The notes under the pieces were generated by a model. That model was not told the DNA's origin, searched no databases, and worked only from the letters and a program-made list of their open reading frames with translations. This document shows, in pieces, positions 7,427 to 15,233 of a stretch of DNA of 44,618 bases. A program made the translations under genes and the position numbers. Position 1 is the first letter of the stretch, and each line of letters opens with the position of its first letter. Source of the DNA: Mogibacterium sp. (GTDB lineage Bacteria > Bacillota > Clostridia > Peptostreptococcales > Anaerovoracaceae); assembly GCA_017515425.1 (NCBI GenBank), contig JAFWFU010000035.1:1-44618 (forward strand), written 5' to 3'.

Positions 7427-8542
7427 ATGGGCGAGACTTTAACCAATCTGGCTCACCAGACGGCCTTCTTCAATCTCGCTTGGGGTAACGTAGTTATGGT
7501 ATTTGTTGCCCTTGGCCTGTTGTATCTGGCCATCGCCAAAGAATACGAGCCATTACTGCTGCTGCCGATTTCATTCGGTATGCTGCTGGTAAACCTCTAT
7601 CCTCCTATCATGGAGGAGGGTGGACTTCTACATTATTTCTTCCTACTGGACGAATGGACCATACTTCCGTCGCTGATATTCCTCGGAGTAGGAGCATTGA
7701 CGGACTTCGGCCCGCTTATCGCCAACCCTAAGAGCTTTCTCCTGGGTGCGGCGGCACAGTTCGGAGTATTTGCAGCCTTCTTTATGGCTATGCTTTGGGG
7801 ATTCAATGACATGCAGTCCGCAGCTATAGGAATTATCGGAGGAGCCGACGGCCCGACGTCCATATTCCTCGCTATGAAGCTCGGACAGAGAGAGATTATG
7901 GGACCGATAGCGGTTGCCGCATATTCCTATATGTCACTCGTACCTATCATTCAGCCGCCTATTATGAAGGCTCTGACGACAGAGGAAGAACGCAAGATTA
8001 AAATGGAACAGCTCAGACCTGTATCCAAGAGAGAGCGCATACTCTTCCCAATAATCGTAACAATCGTAGTATGCGTAATTCTTCCGTCGACAGCACCTCT
8101 TCTCGGAATGCTGATGCTCGGAAATCTCTTCCGCGAGAGCGGAGTTGTAAGGCAGCTGCAGGAAACAGCGTCGAACGCGCTCATGTATATCGTAGTTATC
8201 TTACTCGGAACATCAGTAGGAGCTACGACGAGTGCTGAGGCATTCCTGAAAGCTACGACTCTCAAAATCGTGGTTCTCGGGCTGGTCGCATTCGCATTCG
8301 GTACGGCAACCGGAGTTCTCTTCGGCAAGCTCATGTGCAAGCTGACGGGCGGGAAAATCAATCCGCTTATCGGTTCAGCAGGAGTTTCCGCAGTACCAAT
8401 GGCAGCGAGAGTTTCGCAGAAGGTCGGCGCAGAGGCAGATCCTACGAACTTCCTGCTCATGCACGCAATGGGGCCTAACGTAGCCGGAGTAATCGGTACG
8501 GCAGTTGCCGCCGGAGTATTCATGGCTATATTCGGAGTATAA
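7427..8542 (+). CDS. Na+-translocating decarboxylase beta subunit (OadB/MmdB/GcdB family)
   Basis: 371 residues, strongly hydrophobic, normal length for the family. The diagnostic [10 protein letters not shown] motif, with the Asp tied to Na+ transport, is at about residue 143. A second conserved region, [14 protein letters not shown], lies near residue 315, followed by [13 protein letters not shown]. By family this membrane subunit decarboxylates carboxybiotin and exports Na+. ATG 7427 lies just after AAAGGGGGAGA. It sits between the biotin carrier and the 5S-like carboxyltransferase, so the operon can build a complete sodium pump. Oxaloacetate, methylmalonyl-CoA and glutaconyl-CoA enzymes share this subunit, so substrate is set by the partner. 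Confidence 0.95.
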   Translation: MGETLTNLAHQTAFFNLAWGNVVMVFVALGLLYLAIAKEYEPLLLLPISFGMLLVNLYPPIMEEGGLLHYFFLLDEWTILPSLIFLGVGALTDFGPLIANPKSFLLGAAAQFGVFAAFFMAMLWGFNDMQSAAIGIIGGADGPTSIFLAMKLGQREIMGPIAVAAYSYMSLVPIIQPPIMKALTTEEERKIKMEQLRPVSKRERILFPIIVTIVVCVILPSTAPLLGMLMLGNLFRESGVVRQLQETASNALMYIVVILLGTSVGATTSAEAFLKATTLKIVVLGLVAFAFGTATGVLFGKLMCKLTGGKINPLIGSAGVSAVPMAARVSQKVGAEADPTNFLLMHAMGPNVAGVIGTAVAAGVFMAIFGV

Positions 8543-8554
8543 GGAGGATAATAC

Positions 8555-9973
8555 ATGGCTAATAAAAATGATAAAGGGACTAAAAGGCTCAAAATCATGG
8601 AAACAGCGATAAGAGACGGTCAGCAGTCGCTTATCGCCACCAGAATGCCTTTTGAAGATATGGAGCCTGCGCTTGCGCTCATGGACGAAGTCGGATATGA
8701 AGCGATTGAGTGCTGGGGCGGTGCTACATTCGACTCCTGCATTAGATTCTTGGACGAGGATCCGTGGGAGAGACTTAGAAAGTTCAGAGAGGCTATGCCT
8801 AACAGCAAATTGCAAATGCTTCTCAGAGGACAGAATATCCTGGGATACAGACATTATTCCGACGACGTGGTTGACTATTTTGTAAAGAAGTCAATCGACA
8901 ATGGTATCGACAGAATCAGAATTTTCGACGCTCTTAACGATCTGCGTAATGTGCAGACTGCCGTTAAGTCCACGAAGGAATACGGTGCTCACGCACAGGT
9001 TGCGGTTTCCTATACCATCGGTGAGCCCTATACGCCGGAGTATTGGAAGGACCTCGCTCAGAGGATTCGCGATATGGGTGCGGACTCTATCTGTATCAAG
9101 GATATGGCGGGACTCATGGTTCCTAATGTAGTAACGGAATTCATCACTATGTTTAAGGAAACCGTCGATATTCCTATCGACCTTCATACGCATTCCACAT
9201 CAGGTGTTGGCCCTATCACATATTACAAGGCTGCACTCGCGGGAGTGGACATCATTGATACTGCTATTTCTCCTTTCTCGGGCGGTACATCACAGCCTGC
9301 GACTGAGGTAATGGTAGAGACGTTCAGAGATACGGAATACGATACGGGTATCGACATTGCGAAGCTGGAGAAGATCGCGGCTCACTTCTCGACTGTAAGA
9401 GAAGCTGCGCTAAAGAGCGGACTGATGAATACGAAGGTGCTCGCCACGGATATTAACACTCTGATTTATCAGGTTCCGGGCGGAATGCTTTCCAACCTCG
9501 TATCGCAGCTCAAAGACCAGAATGCTGAGGACAAATACCTCGAGGTTCTGCAAGAGGTTCCAAAGGTAAGACAGGATCTCGGTACACCACCGCTGGTAAC
9601 TCCGTCCTCGCAGATTGTAGGTACTCAGGCTGTGCTCAACGTCCTGATGGGAGAGAGGTATAAGGTTCTTTCCAAAGAGACACAGGAGATTCTAAAGGGC
9701 AGATATGGTCAGACTCCAATGCCTATGAATCCTGACGTCCAGGCTAAGATCGACAAGAGTGAGATAATCACCGGTCGTCCGGCTGATCTGCTCGAGCCCG
9801 AAATGGACAAGCTCAGAGAGGAGACCAAGGACTTCGCGGAGAGCGATGAAGATGTACTGACATATGCGCTCTTCCCACAGGTAGCGACGGATTTCTTCAA
9901 GAAGAGAGCTGCAAAGAAGGCAAAGGTTGATCCGGACGCGATAGACGCTAAGAACAAATCATATCCTGCATAA
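8555..9973 (+). CDS. Pyruvate/oxaloacetate carboxyltransferase (OadA N-terminal domain / transcarboxylase 5S type)
   Basis: 472 residues of the HMGL-like TIM-barrel carboxyltransferase family, without a fused biotin domain. Visible motifs are ETAIRDGQQSL (metal-ligand Asp21), MLLRGQNILGYRHY, FDALNDLRN, CIKDMAG with the active-site Lys near residue 181, and DLHTHSTSG with metal-binding histidines near residue 211. By family it moves CO2 from oxaloacetate to biotin, giving pyruvate. The missing biotin domain is supplied by the separate carrier gene upstream. ATG 8555 follows AAGGAGG. The gene directly precedes an aspartate-type aminotransferase, which fits oxaloacetate as the substrate. Confidence 0.93.
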   Translation: MANKNDKGTKRLKIMETAIRDGQQSLIATRMPFEDMEPALALMDEVGYEAIECWGGATFDSCIRFLDEDPWERLRKFREAMPNSKLQMLLRGQNILGYRHYSDDVVDYFVKKSIDNGIDRIRIFDALNDLRNVQTAVKSTKEYGAHAQVAVSYTIGEPYTPEYWKDLAQRIRDMGADSICIKDMAGLMVPNVVTEFITMFKETVDIPIDLHTHSTSGVGPITYYKAALAGVDIIDTAISPFSGGTSQPATEVMVETFRDTEYDTGIDIAKLEKIAAHFSTVREAALKSGLMNTKVLATDINTLIYQVPGGMLSNLVSQLKDQNAEDKYLEVLQEVPKVRQDLGTPPLVTPSSQIVGTQAVLNVLMGERYKVLSKETQEILKGRYGQTPMPMNPDVQAKIDKSEIITGRPADLLEPEMDKLREETKDFAESDEDVLTYALFPQVATDFFKKRAAKKAKVDPDAIDAKNKSYPA

Positions 9974-9994
9974 TTCGAAAGAGAGGGTAGAATT

Positions 9995-11212
9995 GTGAGT
10001 TTTGTAAAGGAAAACAACAGAACTATTCCAAAGGAAGACAAGGTGTTTGCGGTAAGCGGACGCGCCAAGGCGGCTATTGCTGCCAAGGGCAAGGACGCCG
10101 TAGTGGATGCCACTATCGGAGCTCTTCTTGACGACAAGGGAGACCTCGTTGTGATGACCTCCGTAATGGAAGCCATAGGAATGCTGAAACCCGCTGATTA
10201 CGCGGCTTATGCTCCTATCGCGGGGGTGCCTGAGTTCAAGGAAGCCGTTCAGAAGGCATTATTTGCGGACTATAAGCCCGCCAGACATATAGCCGTCTGC
10301 GCGACTCCGGGAGGAACGGGAAGCCTCACCCATGCGGTTGCAAACTATACCAATAGGGGTGACGAAATCCTGACCCATGATTGGTGCTGGGCTAATTATA
10401 AGGGCATTGCTGACGAGCATGGACGCAGCGTAAAGACTTTCAGATTCTTCGATGAAGAGGGGAAATTCGACTCGGCGGATTTGAAGTCGAAGCTTGACGA
10501 GCTCGCCGCAAAGCAGGAGCAGGTGCTCCTTATGATTAATACTCCGGCGCATAATCCGACGGGATATTCCCTGACTGATGAGGATTGGGATAATGTAATC
10601 AATATAGTAAATGCCGCTTCGTGCAAGGTAGTCCTCTTCGTTGATATTGCATATATCGACTTTGCGGGAGAGCCTGATGAGGTAAGAGCATTCATTCCTA
10701 AGCTCGAAGGGCTAGGAACTCATGTATTGACGCTGTTCGGCTACAGTGCTTCCAAAACTCTCACCGCATATGGCATGAGATGCGGTGCGACCGTATGTCT
10801 GGCTAAGACTGCGGAGGAGGCGGAGGAATTCACCAAGGCGGTAGGATATACCTCGCGCTCCACATGGTCGAACTGCAACCGTTCAGCACAGGTCGTAATG
10901 GGTAAGATATATTCGGACGACGCACTTTGCGCAAAGGTCGACGAGGAGAGAAAGCTCTATAGAGACATGCTTCTCGAAAGGGGAAAGGCTTTTGAGCAGA
11001 CTCTGAGAGAAAATGGTGTCAAGAGCGTTCCCTTTACTGCGGGATTCTTTATCACCATCCCGAGTGATAAGCCGGACGAGATATGCAAAAAGTTGGAGGA
11101 ACAGGATATTTTCTGTCTCGCTCTTGCCAAGGGCATAAGAGTATCAATCGCGTCTATATCAAAGGATAATTGCTTGAAATGCGCGAAGGCTATAGCCGAG
11201 CTGCTGAAATAG
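9995..11212 (+). CDS. PLP-dependent aminotransferase class I/II, probably aspartate aminotransferase
   Basis: 405 residues of fold type I. The PLP-binding lysine is Lys254 in YSASKTLTAYGMR. Asn187 (TPAHNPTG), Asp217 and Tyr220 (FVDIAYID) fit the cofactor pocket, and ATPGGTGSL near residue 105 binds phosphate. The GTG start at 9995 follows GAGAGGG. In context it most likely converts aspartate and 2-oxoglutarate to oxaloacetate and glutamate, feeding the decarboxylase encoded just before it. A specificity for aromatic amino acids or alanine cannot be excluded by sequence alone. Confidence 0.88.
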   Translation: MSFVKENNRTIPKEDKVFAVSGRAKAAIAAKGKDAVVDATIGALLDDKGDLVVMTSVMEAIGMLKPADYAAYAPIAGVPEFKEAVQKALFADYKPARHIAVCATPGGTGSLTHAVANYTNRGDEILTHDWCWANYKGIADEHGRSVKTFRFFDEEGKFDSADLKSKLDELAAKQEQVLLMINTPAHNPTGYSLTDEDWDNVINIVNAASCKVVLFVDIAYIDFAGEPDEVRAFIPKLEGLGTHVLTLFGYSASKTLTAYGMRCGATVCLAKTAEEAEEFTKAVGYTSRSTWSNCNRSAQVVMGKIYSDDALCAKVDEERKLYRDMLLERGKAFEQTLRENGVKSVPFTAGFFITIPSDKPDEICKKLEEQDIFCLALAKGIRVSIASISKDNCLKCAKAIAELLK

Positions 11213-11249
11213 CAATCAAATTATCAACAAGGTGAAAGGGGGCAGTAAA

Positions 11250-11972
11250 TTGCATAAGACCATTGGAATTCTCGGGGGAATGGGGCCCGCTGCAACGGCG
11301 GATCTCATGGCGAAGATAACGAATATGACGGATGCTGCGACAGATCAGGAGCATATTCCTATGCTGGTTGACTCCAATACGAGGATTCCTGACCGCACGA
11401 AGGCGATCGAAGGCAAGGGTGAAAGCCCGGTGCCGGAAATGCTGGCAAGTGCGAAGAGGCTTGAGAATGCCGGGGCGGATTTCATCATAGTCCCATGCAA
11501 TACTGCTCACTTTTTCATCCCGGAAATTGAGAATGAAGTAGGAATACCAATCCTTAATATGCCGGTAGAAACAGCCAATCTGCTAAAGCGCAGAGGAGTA
11601 AAATGTGCTGCCGTATTAGCCACCAGAGGTACATATCTCAGCGGGCAATACGACAAGGTTTTGGAGGAAAGGGGTATTAGAACGCTGACCCCTAGCCCTG
11701 AGCAGAAGGAAACAGTGATGTCTCTGATATATGACTATATCAAGAAGGGCATTACGGAGCCTTCCGAAATACCGCGGGACGAGATTGTAAAGGTGGTTAA
11801 AGACCTTGAATCGCGCGGCGCGGAGGCATTGCTGCTCGCATGTACGGAACTCCCTCTTGCTTTTGAGATTTTGGACCTCTATGACGAACGCTGCGTGGAT
11901 CCGACTGCCGTATTGGCGGTTGCAGCTATCAGAGAAGCGGGTGCAAAGACTAGAGAGGCTGTGACTATATAA
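11250..11972 (+). CDS. Aspartate/glutamate racemase family protein
   Basis: 240 residues. The TTG start at 11250 lies 7 bases after AAAGGGGGC; the upstream in-frame GTG (11232) would bury that site. N-terminal KTIGILGGMGPAATADL is typical of aspartate racemases. The two catalytic cysteines are Cys83 (VPCNTAHF) and Cys198 (LACTELPL), both intact, so a PLP-independent two-base racemase is expected. With the aminotransferase and symporter on either side, the likely job is to bring D-aspartate (or D-glutamate) into the L-amino acid route, or the reverse for wall synthesis; the catabolic operon favours the first. Confidence 0.88.
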   Translation: MHKTIGILGGMGPAATADLMAKITNMTDAATDQEHIPMLVDSNTRIPDRTKAIEGKGESPVPEMLASAKRLENAGADFIIVPCNTAHFFIPEIENEVGIPILNMPVETANLLKRRGVKCAAVLATRGTYLSGQYDKVLEERGIRTLTPSPEQKETVMSLIYDYIKKGITEPSEIPRDEIVKVVKDLESRGAEALLLACTELPLAFEILDLYDERCVDPTAVLAVAAIREAGAKTREAVTI

Positions 11973-12012
11973 GTTAGTTCGAGTATTTATTTGGAAAAGA
12001 GAGGAATCGAAA

Positions 12013-13248
12013 ATGGGTAAAAAACTATCACTTCCGGTTCAGATATTCATAGCGCTTGCTTTGGGTATCGTAGCAGGCATGATACTGCTCGCAACAGGCG
12101 ATGGAGGAGTTACATTCGCTGTTGAGTATATTAAGCCAATAGGAACTATCTTCCTGAATCTGCTTAAATTTATCGTTGTACCTATTGTTTTAACTTCAAT
12201 TATCCAGGGTGTAATCTCCCTGTCTGACGTCAGAAAAGTAGGAACTATCGGACTTACCACCGTTGTTTATTACTTCCTGACAACAGCGTTCGCAATCACA
12301 GTAGGACTGATTTTTGCAAATGTTTTCAAAGGCACTTATAAGACGCTTCAGACTTCAGACCTCGTGTATGAAGCTGCGGAGCCGACAAAGTTCATGGACA
12401 CTATCGTAAATATCTTCCCGTCCAACTTCTTTGAGCCTATGGTTAGCTCCACAATGCTGCAGGTTATCGTAATCGCACTCTTCCTTGGATTCGGAATCAT
12501 GCTTGCCGGTGAAAAGGGAAAGATGGTAGGCGATATTATCGACAGCCTCTATGAAGTATTCATGGTAGTTATGAGAGGAATCATCAAGATGACTCCTATC
12601 GCCGTATTCTGCCTGATCACACCTGTAGTTGCAACGAACGGCCCTGAGGTTCTCGGATCTCTCGCCATGGTACTGCTGACAGCATATATCTCATACTTCG
12701 TGCACGCCTTCCTCACTTACGGAACTACGGTAAGCGTACTTGGAAAGATGAACCCTGTTAAGTTCTTCAAGGGTGCTCTTCCGGGCTTCCTCTTCGCGTT
12801 CTCCAGCACATCTTCAATCGGAACTCTTCCGGTCACCATGGAATGTGTTGACAATATGGGCGGACGTAAGGATGTTGCAAGCTTCACGCTGCCTCTCGGT
12901 GCTACGATCAATATGGATGGAACTGCTATCTATCAGGGTGTATGCTCAATCTTTATCGCTTCATGCTTCGGAATCGACCTGACATTCGGACAGATGATTA
13001 CTATCGTTCTGACCGCTACACTCGCTTCTATCGGTACAGCAGGTACACCGGGAGCTGGAATGATAATGCTCGCTATGGTGCTTCAGTCCGTAGGACTGCC
13101 TGTAGAGGGTATCGCTCTCGTAGCCGGTGTAGACCGTATCTTCGATATGGGACGTACAGGTATCAATGTAGTAGGCGATATGTCCGCAGCTATGATTGTT
13201 TCCAAGATGGAATCAGACAGAGAAGCCAAGGCTGCTGCAAAGGCATAA
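12013..13248 (+). CDS. Dicarboxylate/amino acid:cation symporter (DAACS family, GltP/GltT-like)
   Basis: 411 residues with about 8 transmembrane helices and two re-entrant loops. The serine-rich loop SSTSSIGTLPVT (near residue 270), GATINMDGTAIYQG (near 298) and the substrate-binding MGRTGINVVGD (near 380) are all present. The family takes up aspartate, glutamate or C4-dicarboxylates with Na+ or H+. It is the last gene of the operon and closes before a terminator. It would import the aspartate that the upstream genes degrade, and any Na+ influx would be offset by the decarboxylase pump. Confidence 0.93.
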   Translation: MGKKLSLPVQIFIALALGIVAGMILLATGDGGVTFAVEYIKPIGTIFLNLLKFIVVPIVLTSIIQGVISLSDVRKVGTIGLTTVVYYFLTTAFAITVGLIFANVFKGTYKTLQTSDLVYEAAEPTKFMDTIVNIFPSNFFEPMVSSTMLQVIVIALFLGFGIMLAGEKGKMVGDIIDSLYEVFMVVMRGIIKMTPIAVFCLITPVVATNGPEVLGSLAMVLLTAYISYFVHAFLTYGTTVSVLGKMNPVKFFKGALPGFLFAFSSTSSIGTLPVTMECVDNMGGRKDVASFTLPLGATINMDGTAIYQGVCSIFIASCFGIDLTFGQMITIVLTATLASIGTAGTPGAGMIMLAMVLQSVGLPVEGIALVAGVDRIFDMGRTGINVVGDMSAAMIVSKMESDREAKAAAKA

Positions 13249-13276
13249 TGGCTTATAACTAAAAAACAATTACGAC

Positions 13277-13307
13277 GAAGCCGGAGCATAGCCTCCGGTT
13301 TTCGTTT
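13277..13307 (+). terminator. Intrinsic terminator of the decarboxylase/aspartate operon
   Basis: CCGGAG at 13281-13286 pairs with CTCCGG at 13293-13298, flanked by GAA and TTTTCGTTTT. It lies 30 bases after the symporter stop. Confidence 0.85.
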
Positions 13308-13359
13308 TATCCGTCTTTCGTTTTATAAAAAGTCAAAGAAAAGAAAACAGGCGAGGCTA

Positions 13360-13389
13360 TTGAAAGCAGGCTGATTATTCAGTTATACT
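13360..13389 (+). promoter_or_regulatory. Promoter of the TauE/SafE gene, apparently leaderless
   Basis: TTGAAA (13360-13365), an 18-base spacer and TATACT (13384-13389). The ATG begins 8 bases after the -10 box, so transcription should start at or next to the start codon. No ribosome site precedes that codon. Confidence 0.6.
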
Positions 13390-13396
13390 GATTGAC

Positions 13397-14170
13397 ATGG
13401 AACTAAGTTTACAGGCATTTTTAATAGTATGTCCGCTGGTATTTCTCGGCGGATTTGTGGACGCCGTTGCAGGCGGTGGCGGGCTCATTACGGTGCCGGC
13501 ATATATGATAGCAGGGCTTCCGGCGCATTTTTCGATTGCGACCAATAAGCTATCCGCCAGCATGGGAACGACGCTGTCCACATTTAAGCTCGGTAGGGCA
13601 GGGAATATACCATGGAAGAAGGCTGTGGTCTGCATAATAGCCGCCATTTTCGGAGGGAGTCTTGGCGCCAAGCTTGCGCTCATGGTCTCGGATGATTTGT
13701 TCAAAAAGATTATGCTGGTAGTCATACCTCTTACTGCGCTGTATATCATGCGAACCAAGAGCATGGACAGAAAGGAAGAGGCTGACGAGGCGGAGGAAGG
13801 CAGTCAGATTAAATATATGGTGCTGGCAGCCCTCATAGCCTTTAGCATTGGAGTATATGACGGCTTTTACGGTCCGGGTACGGGAACCTTCCTTATCCTT
13901 CTCCTCTCAGGGCTTGCACATTTTGGGCTCGGAGAGGCTAATGGCGTGTCGAAGGCTATAAACCTCACTACAAACCTGTCCTCGCTGGTCGTATATCTGA
14001 TGAACGGAAAGGTGGTCATCTTGCTCGGGCTTGTCGCTGGGATTTTCGGAATTCTCGGCAATTATATCGGAGTCAGGCTTTTCATGGATAAAGGCGCCAA
14101 GGCGGTAAAGCCACTGATGATTACGGTGATGATAATATTCTTTATCCGTATAATCAGCGAGATGATTTGA
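13397..14170 (+). CDS. Sulfite exporter TauE/SafE family membrane protein
   Basis: 257 residues with about 8 hydrophobic segments. The N-terminal GGFVDAVAGGGGLITVPA motif is typical of TauE/SafE (DUF81), and a second copy of the pattern (GVYDGFYGPGTGTFLIL) starts the second half near residue 152. Members move small anions such as sulfite, sulfoacetate or related organosulfur compounds; the substrate here is unknown. The ATG at 13397 lacks a Shine-Dalgarno site and lies 7 bases beyond a good -10 box, so a leaderless mRNA is likely. The gene comes after the operon terminator and 30 bases before an EamA transporter gene, with which it may be co-transcribed. Confidence 0.85.
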   Translation: MELSLQAFLIVCPLVFLGGFVDAVAGGGGLITVPAYMIAGLPAHFSIATNKLSASMGTTLSTFKLGRAGNIPWKKAVVCIIAAIFGGSLGAKLALMVSDDLFKKIMLVVIPLTALYIMRTKSMDRKEEADEAEEGSQIKYMVLAALIAFSIGVYDGFYGPGTGTFLILLLSGLAHFGLGEANGVSKAINLTTNLSSLVVYLMNGKVVILLGLVAGIFGILGNYIGVRLFMDKGAKAVKPLMITVMIIFFIRIISEMI

Positions 14171-14200
14171 TAAACAGGGTAGAAAGGGATAGGCTTCGCT

Positions 14201-15106
14201 ATGGAAGGGAGTATTTCAAATCCGAGAGATAAGGGCGAGAGCCCGAGATTTTGGGCGGAGCTTCTCATAGTGCTGCAGTCGATTGTTTACGGCTTCGGAG
14301 ATCCTGTTTCCAAGATTGCATTTGAAACCGTCCCTGTCTTTTCAATGATGTCCATACGCTATAGCATTGCATTTCTCGTATGCCTCATATTTTTCAGAAA
14401 ACGAATTACCGAAACGCTCAGGACTGCGCCCATTCGCTCCTGGCTTTTGCCAGGGATGTGCATGGGTCTTTGCTATCTTTTGAATAATGTGGCGCTTTCC
14501 ATGACTGACGCTACATCAGTGGCGTTTTTAAGATCGCTTTCCGTAGTCATCACGCCTGCCTTTGCCTCCTTGATATTTAAGAAGAAACTCCGATGGCAGC
14601 ATCTTCTGATTCAGTTTTTAGTGCTGCCGGGGATCTATATGCTATGCGTAAGGGGCGGGCTTTCGGGCTTCGGACTTGGCGAGGCCGTTACGATAATCGC
14701 TGCCACATGTATGGCAGGCGCATTGACGTTCAGCGGCAGGTATCTCGAAAAAGTGGACGTCATATCCATGACGGCTCTTCAGGCAGGCTGCTCGGCACTG
14801 CTTGCCATAGCGGGGAGCTTCATATTTGAGCGGGGGATTGAGATTCAAAATCAGCCGGCTAAGGTCTGGCTCATAATTCTCTATCTGGCGATAATATGCA
14901 CCTTCCTCGGATATTTAATGCAGAATCTGGCGCTTACAAAGATAAGCGAAAGCTCGGTAGCGATGCTTCAAAGCCTCTGTCCGGTGATGACTGCATTCTT
15001 TTCATTTCTGATACTAGGCGAAAAACTTTCGATTGTCGGAATGGCGGGTGGAGCAATCATCATACTATGCGTAATCGCCAAAAATCTCATTCACGAAAAT
15101 GCGTGA
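14201..15106 (+). CDS. EamA/DMT-family transporter
   Basis: 301 residues with about 10 transmembrane helices in two five-helix EamA repeats. The repeat signatures are visible as FLRSLSVVITPAFASLIF in the first half and AMLQSLCPVMTAFFSFLI-LGEKLS in the second. ATG 14201 follows AAAGGGATAGG. Family members are mostly exporters of amino acids or related metabolites; specificity is not readable. It starts 30 bases after the TauE/SafE stop and probably shares its transcript. No clear intrinsic terminator follows. Confidence 0.88.
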   Translation: MEGSISNPRDKGESPRFWAELLIVLQSIVYGFGDPVSKIAFETVPVFSMMSIRYSIAFLVCLIFFRKRITETLRTAPIRSWLLPGMCMGLCYLLNNVALSMTDATSVAFLRSLSVVITPAFASLIFKKKLRWQHLLIQFLVLPGIYMLCVRGGLSGFGLGEAVTIIAATCMAGALTFSGRYLEKVDVISMTALQAGCSALLAIAGSFIFERGIEIQNQPAKVWLIILYLAIICTFLGYLMQNLALTKISESSVAMLQSLCPVMTAFFSFLILGEKLSIVGMAGGAIIILCVIAKNLIHENA

Positions 15107-15120
15107 AAAATAAGCGAAAG

Positions 15121-15163
15121 CTAAAAAATTTTATTGACACTAAATAATTTTCTTTGATAGAAT
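15121..15163 (+). promoter_or_regulatory. Strong promoter with two A/T-rich operator-like repeats
   Basis: TTGACA (15134-15139), an 18-base spacer and TAGAAT (15158-15163) precede the PLP-enzyme gene. CTAAATAATTTTCTTTG fills the spacer (15140-15156), and the related CTAAAAAATTTTATTG overlaps the -35 box (15121-15136). In reverse complement the spacer copy contains AAAATTATTTAG, the same core as the repeats around the ygeX promoter (29679-29757). The leader also has a CTGC...GCAG hairpin near 15171-15193. Confidence 0.65.
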
Positions 15164-15233
15164 TTAAGGGCTGCAATAGTAATAATATCGCAGATGGGCG
15201 ACATATTTTTTAACATTTTAACGGAGGTATAAA

